Shown here: positions 57,687 through 64,000 of the stretch, piece by piece
How positions within the stretch are numbered: the first letter of the stretch is position 1
How the letters are laid out: every line of letters begins with the position of its first letter
Assembly (NCBI RefSeq): GCF_013376045.1
Contig: NZ_JABMJG010000001.1
Span: forward strand, 186,001-250,000
Origin: Variovorax sp. SG517
GTDB lineage: Bacteria > Pseudomonadota > Gammaproteobacteria > Burkholderiales > Burkholderiaceae_C
Reading direction: 5' to 3'
DNA length: 64,000 bases
Translations under genes and position numbers: made by a program
The notes under the pieces: generated by a model
Told to the model about the DNA's origin: nothing
Seen by the model: the letters and a program-made list of their open reading frames with translations, nothing else
Database searches by the model: none

Positions 57687-60600
57687 TCAAGGTCCAAGTT
57701 CTGGATACGCGGTAATGATCCCATTTGCCCCCCGGAATACGGTTGCCTTCGTGGCTGTCTCCGGACAGCCTCCACCTCTTCTATAACCTTCACCAATAAC
57801 ACGCTTCATATCAATAGTGGCGCGTGATCTTCCAGTCTTATCCATCTCCTGATTCGCACGCTGGATGGCATCCAACTGATCGACGTTGCTCAAGAACCGG
57901 GTGGAATTCACTGGCCGCGGGTTTCTAGGGCAAGGATCATCCGGAGGAATACCGGTTTTGGCCCGATGCTCCTGCTCCGCCATGGTCGTGTGCGCTCCAT
58001 GCCGCGAATAAGGGTGACCGCCCGAGGCAGCCTCCTGATCTCGGAGGATTTTTCCGGCCCTACGGTTAGCACGATTGCCAGCCAGACCCAATGGATCAAT
58101 CCACTCCACTGGGTTCGGCGCGAACTGCTGCAGATTCAAGCCGCCAAGGAGCCCGATCGGATCATTGCTTATGAATCGCCCTACTACCGGGTCGTAATAC
58201 CGATGTCGGTTGTAGTGCAACCCGGTCTCTTCATCCCAATACTGCCCCTGAAACCGAATCGGATTCCGGAACCCCGCTTTCCTTCCCGCCTCACTGATCG
58301 CCTGCCTCGCTTCCCCCCAAGCCTTGTAGCTCGCAGACCAAGCCACACGCCCCTCATGATCCGTCAACTCCTGCGGCGTGCCCAGATGGTCGCACTGGTA
58401 GAAGGCGATCTCTTCCTTCAGGAATGGCGCAGGCGCTCGGCTCTGTTCTCCATTCCATAGCGGGTCCAGTTCGATGTCGTAGCGTCCGCCGTTGTCGGCC
58501 ATCAGTGCCTTCACATCCGTCGTCTGGCTCAACACGACTGCCTGGGCCTGCCGGATCTGCACCAGCGGCACGAACGAACCGGGTTCGTGGATGTAGTGGA
58601 CGCTGTCGCCGCGCCATGCCTGTTCCTGCTGGCCCTCTATGCTTTGCGTGCTCTCGAACGCCAGCGTGTCGCCGTCCCAGCCAAACAAGGTGCAGGCATG
58701 CCGCGTGCGCTTGGCGATGCGCCGGCCCAGCGGGTCGTAGCTGAAGCTCGTGGTTTCGCCGAAGGTTTCGGCGCTGCGCATGCGGTTGTAGCCGTCCCAG
58801 GTGAATACCGTCTTTTCGCCGTTGCGGCTGCGCTCGATCAGGTTGCCGCGCTCGTCCCACTTGTAGTGGGTGCCGGCGTAGTCCTTCAGCAGGTTGTCCA
58901 TCAGCTTGCCGGCCATGCTGCGGCCGTCACCGCCTGAGCGAACGGCGACGCGGTGGGTGATGCGGCCCGCAGCCTGCGCACCGCCTTCCACGTCTGAAGA
59001 CGGGTCGCCGATGTTCCCCGCCGGATCGAACGCGAAGGTCTCCCGTCCCAGTCGGCTGTTGGCTTCGAGCAGTCGCCCTACCGGGTCATAGCGGTAGCTG
59101 AGGTTGCCGCGCCGGCTGTCGCCGATGGCGATCAACTGGCCCGCCTTGTCGTATTGGTAGCTGCGGCGGATGCCGGTGGATTGCAGCGCGCCGCGCCTGG
59201 TCTGGGAGATCTGCTGCTCCAGCAATCGGCCGGCCGGGTCGTAGCTCTGTTTCTGTAGGAGTCCGTTGTCCTGCTCGCGCGCAATCTCGCGGTGCAGGTC
59301 GTCGCGCTCGAAGCCCAGGATGTCCTGCCCGTCGACGAGCAATCCGTGCACGTGGCCGGAGCCGTAAGTGAGCCACTGGGTCGCATGGCCATCAGGGCGG
59401 ATGGTCGCTACGCGCTGGTTAAGTTCGTCGTAGCGATGCTGCCAGACCGCGGTACGCGCACTCTCCACGTAGTGCTGATGCTCGCGCGTCAGGTTGCCCG
59501 CGGGGTCGTAGAACCACTGCAGTTTCGCGTCGCTGTTGCCGGCTTCGACCAACCGGCCGTTGCGGTCGTAGGCAAAGCTCTCGGCAACGCCGCCGACGCT
59601 GCGCTCGATCAGGCGGCCGATCGGATCGAATTGCAGCAGCGTGGTGTGCTCGCCCTCAGCCACCTCCGACAGCACCCCCGTGGACTCTTCATAGCCGTAC
59701 CGGATGGTCTTGCGGTCGAAGCCCACTTCTTCCAGCAACCGGCCCACGGGGTCATAGCGGAAGTCGTACCGGCTGCCGTTCTCGTTGTGCAGTTCGCTCA
59801 AACGTCCCAGCAGATCCCAGCGGTACTTGAGCGTGCGCCCTGCCGCGTCGGTGCGCTCGGAAACGAGGCCGGAGCGCGTGTAGTCGTAGCTCGTCCTGCG
59901 TCCCAGCGCGTCGGTGTGCGCAAGCAGGCGCCCCTCCGCGTCGTGCACGAAATGCTCGCCGGTGTCGTCGGGCAGGGTGATTTCTTCGAGCTGTCCTGGC
60001 CGGTTGGCATTCGCCGCAGTCGTGGCGTACCCCTTTTCGTTCGCCCTGGTGTAGCGATACCGGGTGCTCTGGCCCATTGCATCGGTCGCTTTGACCAAGC
60101 GCCCCTGCTCGTCGTATTCCCACCGCGTGGTCTTGCCCGAGCAGTCGGTGTGGCTGGCGAGTTGACCGGCTCGTGTGTAAGCCAGCGCCTTGACGCCGCC
60201 TTTCGCATCGGTAACGCGCACCGGCCGGCCAGCCTTGTCGTAGGCGTATTCGGTCTTGTGCCCCAGCGGATCGATTTCTTCGACGAGGTTGCCGTCGGCG
60301 TCGTAGCCGCGCTTCCAGACGCCGCCCTCGGCGTCGCGCAGGCCCGTCAGGCGCCCGCGCTCGTCGTGTGCGAAGTGCACCTGGCTGCCGTCGGCCCGGG
60401 TGTGGGTTCGCAGGTTTCCGTCGGCGTCGTAGCTGAAGTCGTCCGTGCTGCCGTCGGCGTGGACATGGCGCGTGATGTTCTTTGCTTCATCGCGAAAGAA
60501 CCATTCCTGGCGCTTGTCGGGATGGATGATCCGGTAGGTGTAGCCGAGGATGTCGTAGTAGTACCAGGTCTCGCCGCCAAGCGCGTCGGTCACATAGGTC

Positions 60601-62603
60601 AGGCGGATGTTCCTGTCCCACTCCAGCTTGAGGGCAAAGCTCCCGTCATCGCTCCATTCGCGCACGGCCTTGGCGTCGGCACCGGTGCCGTCGTATTCAA
60701 GGTTCATGCCCCGGCCCGTGCGGTCGGTGTATCGGGTCACGAGGTGGTGGCTGTAGCTGTAGTTCCAGGTTTCGCCGTTCTCGTCCTGGGCTGAGACGAG
60801 GTCGCCTTCAGCGTCATGCACATAGGCGGCGAGTTGGCGCACGACCTGGCCGCCCTTGATCTCCCACAGGCTGGCGATCAGTCCGCTTCGCGCATCGGGG
60901 CGAGTGCCCACATGGGCAATCGTGAGATCGCCTTGCTTGCTGATGATGTCGCTCAAGACCTGTTCGCCCGTGGTTGCGATCACGTGGTCGTAGCGCAAGC
61001 CGATGCTGACTTCCTTGCCGGCATGCAACGCGACAAGACGGAAGTGCTGCTTGCCTTGCGTAGCGACCTTGCGAGCCGCGGTATTCACCAGCTCGTAGAC
61101 CTCGCGCCAGTCGCTGGCCTCGCTCGCCTCAACCGCCGGCGTGGCCTTGCCGAAATCCACGGTCAACAGCGTCTCGCTCAGCCGCGTGAGCGTCGCTTCT
61201 TCGATGGCATCGCGGTAGCTCTGGCCCACGGCCAGCAGCGGGTAGGCATGGCTGCGGCCGTCCGCGCCGTGATAGATCAGGCTGAGCTGGCCGGCCCGCG
61301 GACCCTGGGCCGGGGTGGCGATGTCCACGCGAGTGCTGTAGGGCGTGAGCCACCTCGCACCGAGGCTGCCCTGGTCGAACGCGCCGAGATTGCTGCGGTA
61401 GGTGCGCGCCCAGGCGATGGGCAGCGGCGCAGCCAGCGTGAAGTCGACGTGGGTGAAGCTTTCGCAGCCGGTCGCAAGGCTGATGGCGAACTTGCTTGCC
61501 GAGGGAACCGGTGCGCCGGAAACCGGACAGTTCTTGCAACCGGGGTCGCCGTTGACCGGCGCCTGCACACGCATGTGCTCGACCCGGCTGTCGGGCCTGT
61601 TTTTTGTTGCCTCGGCCCCGGCAACGGGTGGCACGATGGCCGCGCGCGGGCTCTTCCTGTGCGCAATGGCCGCCAGCAGCTTGTGCAGCAGCCACATGAT
61701 GCTGCCCTGCAGTTCCTGGCTGGCGAGGTCCGTCAGTTGTTTGCGGAAATCGGCCTTCAAGGTGCCAAGACTCTCGATCACCTCGTTGACCTTGCCCTTG
61801 ACGCTCTCGGGCAGGTAGCCGGCTGCCTTCCTGGCAGCGTAGTTGGCGGCCCGCTTGGCCGTGCCTTCGGAGTACTTCACCGCCCGGCGCCACATGCCGC
61901 TCCACGTGCTCTGGGTCTTGGGGTCGTAGTCGTTGGTTTCCGCGGCGCCTGGCTTGGCGACGGTGAAGAGGTCTTGCCCGCCGACCACGCGCTGCAGGAT
62001 GCCGATCAGGTTGTCCAGGATGCTGTCGGAGAGCTTCGCGCAGTCTTCCAGAATGCCCGAGAGCCTTGCGATGGCCCCGTCGATGAAGGTCTCCAGTTCA
62101 CCGACGATGGATGCGTTCAGATGCCCCACCAGCGTGGTGACGATGGTCTCGCCGAGATTCCTGGCTCCATGCATGAGCTCCTGCCTGACCAGGTGCAGCG
62201 TGGGCCGCAGGCTCATGCGCGCCGCGGCCATGGTGGGCGGCGCCGGAATCAGGCCGATGAGGTTGATGCCCAGGCTGGCCCAGTTCAGGAACCGGGTGAC
62301 GGCGTCGGTGGACTTCTTCTCGATGATGGTGATGACGTCCAGGAACACATCCACCAGCGCCATGATGTTGCCCACGATGGGGATGCTGCCCAGCACCGTG
62401 GTCAGCCGATCGAGCGTGACGTAGCCGCCGGTGAAGGACCGCAGCCATTCGTCCACCACCTTGCTCGCGGCGGCGATGTCTTCCTTGGCGATGGTGTTCA
62501 GCGGGGCGACGGCCGTCTGAGGCTCGCGTTCGGCGGTCGATGTCGGTGCGGGCTGGCCCTGAGGTGTGCCCGATGGTGGCCGCTGCGGCGTGCCTGGTCC
62601 CAT
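57687..62603 (-). CDS. Rhs polymorphic toxin with a small nuclease-like C-terminal tip
   Basis: The 1638-residue protein has an N-terminal region of about 350 residues with hydrophobic helices (about 70-130, IPIVGNIMALVDVFLDVITI) and no PAAR motif. Then comes the Rhs cage built of YDxxGRL-type repeats, ending in the core motif DPIGLLGG (about 1481-1488), where such proteins cut themselves, and a second DPLGL. The tip (about 1510-1638) contains SRHGAHTTMAEQEHRAKTG, NSTRFLSNVDQLDAIQRA and a final GANGIITAYPE. A final TAYP strand and His/Arg/Thr motifs recall RNase A-like or BECR-fold toxins; this is inference. No VgrG, EagR chaperone or T6SS gene is near. ATG 62603 follows AGGGAGACTGGACA. Confidence 0.92.
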   Translation of the reverse strand: MGPGTPQRPPSGTPQGQPAPTSTAEREPQTAVAPLNTIAKEDIAAASKVVDEWLRSFTGGYVTLDRLTTVLGSIPIVGNIMALVDVFLDVITIIEKKSTDAVTRFLNWASLGINLIGLIPAPPTMAAARMSLRPTLHLVRQELMHGARNLGETIVTTLVGHLNASIVGELETFIDGAIARLSGILEDCAKLSDSILDNLIGILQRVVGGQDLFTVAKPGAAETNDYDPKTQSTWSGMWRRAVKYSEGTAKRAANYAARKAAGYLPESVKGKVNEVIESLGTLKADFRKQLTDLASQELQGSIMWLLHKLLAAIAHRKSPRAAIVPPVAGAEATKNRPDSRVEHMRVQAPVNGDPGCKNCPVSGAPVPSASKFAISLATGCESFTHVDFTLAAPLPIAWARTYRSNLGAFDQGSLGARWLTPYSTRVDIATPAQGPRAGQLSLIYHGADGRSHAYPLLAVGQSYRDAIEEATLTRLSETLLTVDFGKATPAVEASEASDWREVYELVNTAARKVATQGKQHFRLVALHAGKEVSIGLRYDHVIATTGEQVLSDIISKQGDLTIAHVGTRPDARSGLIASLWEIKGGQVVRQLAAYVHDAEGDLVSAQDENGETWNYSYSHHLVTRYTDRTGRGMNLEYDGTGADAKAVREWSDDGSFALKLEWDRNIRLTYVTDALGGETWYYYDILGYTYRIIHPDKRQEWFFRDEAKNITRHVHADGSTDDFSYDADGNLRTHTRADGSQVHFAHDERGRLTGLRDAEGGVWKRGYDADGNLVEEIDPLGHKTEYAYDKAGRPVRVTDAKGGVKALAYTRAGQLASHTDCSGKTTRWEYDEQGRLVKATDAMGQSTRYRYTRANEKGYATTAANANRPGQLEEITLPDDTGEHFVHDAEGRLLAHTDALGRRTSYDYTRSGLVSERTDAAGRTLKYRWDLLGRLSELHNENGSRYDFRYDPVGRLLEEVGFDRKTIRYGYEESTGVLSEVAEGEHTTLLQFDPIGRLIERSVGGVAESFAYDRNGRLVEAGNSDAKLQWFYDPAGNLTREHQHYVESARTAVWQHRYDELNQRVATIRPDGHATQWLTYGSGHVHGLLVDGQDILGFERDDLHREIAREQDNGLLQKQSYDPAGRLLEQQISQTRRGALQSTGIRRSYQYDKAGQLIAIGDSRRGNLSYRYDPVGRLLEANSRLGRETFAFDPAGNIGDPSSDVEGGAQAAGRITHRVAVRSGGDGRSMAGKLMDNLLKDYAGTHYKWDERGNLIERSRNGEKTVFTWDGYNRMRSAETFGETTSFSYDPLGRRIAKRTRHACTLFGWDGDTLAFESTQSIEGQQEQAWRGDSVHYIHEPGSFVPLVQIRQAQAVVLSQTTDVKALMADNGGRYDIELDPLWNGEQSRAPAPFLKEEIAFYQCDHLGTPQELTDHEGRVAWSASYKAWGEARQAISEAGRKAGFRNPIRFQGQYWDEETGLHYNRHRYYDPVVGRFISNDPIGLLGGLNLQQFAPNPVEWIDPLGLAGNRANRRAGKILRDQEAASGGHPYSRHGAHTTMAEQEHRAKTGIPPDDPCPRNPRPVNSTRFLSNVDQLDAIQRANQEMDKTGRSRATIDMKRVIGEGYRRGGGCPETATKATVFRGANGIITAYPELGP

Positions 62604-63018
62604 TGTCCAGTCTCCCTGACTGTGTTTGTGCTGTCGCGAAAATCAATTGGGGGAAAGAAAAAGGCTTTGCCGCAACTCGCGGAATTGCAGCGCTTCTGCC
62701 CGACGGCGTCGAAATCTGAAGGCGCCAGGCCCTTGCTGGAGCACGGCTGGCAAATAAGAAAAACCGCTTGATGACAATTCGTTCAATACGAATATTGTTT
62801 GCAAATCGAGCTTCACGCCCACCTCCCTTTTATTTCTTGCGAACCATTCTAGAGAGCAATTCGACGCAGGTACGGGTGCAAATAAGCGAATGGCTTTTGG
62901 CGCGTGATTTATCTCTATATACGTAACGCAAAAAAAGACCTCTGCGTGAACCAATCGCCGAAGACAGCCGGTGACCGGGTCGCGCCGGCACTGCGCTCGG
63001 CTAAAGTCCGGGACACCT
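62604..63018. other. AT-rich intergenic region upstream of rhs
   Basis: No gene is credible here; an Arg-rich minus-strand frame is unlike any protein. The AT-rich patches near 62760-62840 and 62900-62935 (with a TATATACG-like element) are the likely promoters of rhs and of the AI-2E-type gene. No chaperone or adaptor gene precedes rhs. Confidence 0.5.
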
Positions 63019-64000
63019 ATGAACTCACCCCAACTCCAGCGCGGCGTGTTCCTCGCCCTTCTCGCCGTCGTGACCGTCGCCTTCCTCTGGGTGCTGATGC
63101 CGTTCTTCGGCGCGGTGCTGTGGGGCGTGGCGCTGGCGATCCTGTTCACGCCGCTCTACAAGTGGCTGCTGAAGAAGATGCGCGGCAAGCCCAACGCCGC
63201 CGCGCTCTCGACGCTGGCGATCTGCCTGTTCATCGTGATCCTGCCGCTGGCCATGGTGGGCGTGTCGCTGGTGCAGGAGATCGCGCTGGTCACGCAGAAC
63301 ATCCGCTCCGGGCAGATCAACTTCGCGGCCTACTTCCAGCAGATCCTGGACGCTTCGCCGCAGTGGCTGCTGAACCTGGTGGAGCGCTTCAACCTCGGCG
63401 ACATGGCGGCCTGGCAGGCGCGCATCTCGGCCGCCGCCGGGCAGGCCAGCCAGATCATCGCGAGCCAGGCGCTCGCCATCGGCCAGAACACCTTCGACTT
63501 CATCGTCAGCTTCTTCGTGATGCTGTACCTGCTGTACTTCCTGGTGCGCGACGGCGCAACGCTGTCGAAGACGATGCGCGACGCCGTGCCGCTGGCCAAG
63601 CCGCACACGCACTACCTGCTCAACAAGTTCACCACCGTGATCCGTGCCACCGTCAAGGGCAACGTGGCGGTGGCGATCGCGCAGGGCTCGCTCGGCGGGC
63701 TGGCGTTCTGGTTCCTCGGCGTGCAGGGCGCGCTGCTGTGGGCGGTGCTGATGGCCTTCCTGTCGCTGCTGCCCGCCGTGGGCGCGGCGCTGATCTGGGG
63801 GCCGGTGGCCATCTACTTCCTGGCCACGGGGCATTTCTGGCAGGGCGGCGTGCTGATCTTCGTGGGCGTGTTCGTGATCGGCCTGGTCGACAACATCCTG
63901 CGCCCCGTGCTGGTGGGCAAGGACACGCAGATGCCCGACTACATCGTGCTGATGTCGACCATCGGCGGCATGGCGATCTTCGGCATCAACGGCTTCGTGA
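63019..64000 (+). CDS. AI-2E/PerM family transporter, 3-prime end outside the window
   Basis: The frame is open from ATG 63019 to the right edge (327 codons seen). It starts with two hydrophobic helices (LALLAVVTVAFLWVLMPFFG), has a long central soluble segment (about 85-150), and C-terminal helices with FFVMLYLLYFLVRDG, VAIAQGSLGGLAFWFLGV, LLPAVGAALIWGPVAIYFL and DNILRPVLVG, the AI-2E transporter (TqsA/PerM) landmarks. Functions in the family include signal export and ion antiport; the role here is not known. It is divergent from rhs. About the last 20-40 residues are probably missing. Confidence 0.88.
   Translation, partial: MNSPQLQRGVFLALLAVVTVAFLWVLMPFFGAVLWGVALAILFTPLYKWLLKKMRGKPNAAALSTLAICLFIVILPLAMVGVSLVQEIALVTQNIRSGQINFAAYFQQILDASPQWLLNLVERFNLGDMAAWQARISAAAGQASQIIASQALAIGQNTFDFIVSFFVMLYLLYFLVRDGATLSKTMRDAVPLAKPHTHYLLNKFTTVIRATVKGNVAVAIAQGSLGGLAFWFLGVQGALLWAVLMAFLSLLPAVGAALIWGPVAIYFLATGHFWQGGVLIFVGVFVIGLVDNILRPVLVGKDTQMPDYIVLMSTIGGMAIFGINGFV

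Noticed and set aside
59292..62771. Long plus-strand frames over the rhs gene
   Set aside because: They are antisense shadows of the Rhs repeats, without ribosome-binding sites or recognisable domains.
62643..63149. Minus-strand frame of 168 codons between rhs and the AI-2E-type gene
   Set aside because: It overlaps the start of the AI-2E-type gene, has no credible domain and has untypical composition; not annotated, so no Eag chaperone is claimed.
1..64000. CRISPR arrays, tRNA and rRNA genes
   Set aside because: I saw no regularly spaced repeats and no tRNA or rRNA signature in reading the window; a tRNAscan/Infernal run would be decisive.

Overview
The window looks like chromosomal DNA of a metabolically versatile betaproteobacterium of the Comamonadaceae, most likely Variovorax or a close relative. 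The reasons are high GC, the gene families present, and a 46-bp hairpin core whose family I remember from Variovorax intergenic regions. I ran no search, so the genus is an inference. I recognised no rRNA, tRNA, CRISPR array, insertion sequence or prophage.

Positions 1-5302 and 16023-24267 hold two blocks of a purine ring (urate/allantoin) degradation and uptake system. The first has uraH, divergent from a GntR regulator that is followed by puuE, a uraD-allC fusion and an M20-type hydrolase. The second has an NCS1 permease, an allantoin/hydantoin-type racemase, a second GntR regulator, a small HTH protein and, further on, an NCS2 permease. Three copies of the palindrome TGTATACA stand in front of uraH/gntR, the NCS1 permease and the NCS2 permease, which suggests one regulon. 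Between and around these blocks are two c-di-GMP proteins (5330-7360 and 19818-21584), a PHP-domain lipoprotein, a TerC-type membrane protein, an orphan AMIN-GspD secretin, an OmpR-type regulator with Asn at the phosphoacceptor site, a Pro/Asn-rich lipoprotein, an SDR enzyme, and a sensor kinase with Asn in place of the phosphorylated His followed by an aldo/keto reductase.

Positions 26978-37109 form one long catabolic cluster: a tartrate/D-malate-type dehydrogenase, a complete peptide/nickel-class ABC importer, an amidase, an aldehyde dehydrogenase and a hydroxyisobutyrate-dehydrogenase-like enzyme. Together they look like import of an amide or peptide-like compound, amide hydrolysis and stepwise oxidation.

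Positions 37155-40611 are an AT-richer accessory island of five unfamiliar genes, all on the minus strand. It is bounded by two copies, in opposite orientation, of a nested hairpin element. The element cores differ only by a compensatory base-pair swap, and the outer arms are unrelated in sequence yet self-complementary in each copy.

Positions 40645-55745 are organic-acid metabolism and transport: a LysR regulator divergent from a fused indolepyruvate-type ferredoxin oxidoreductase, a DctB-like kinase with a FixJ-like regulator and an MHS-family transporter, a TctA-TctB pair without its binding protein, an SRPBCC protein with a hexanucleotide repeat, and dctA with its own GntR regulator and two palindromic operators.

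Positions 55863-62603 are a polymorphic-toxin locus on the minus strand: a 1638-residue Rhs protein with a small toxin tip, two tandem homologous putative immunity genes, a DUF7710-like gene, then a displaced remnant of the same toxin tip and a doubled remnant of the immunity gene tail. An AI-2E/PerM-type membrane protein runs off the right end.
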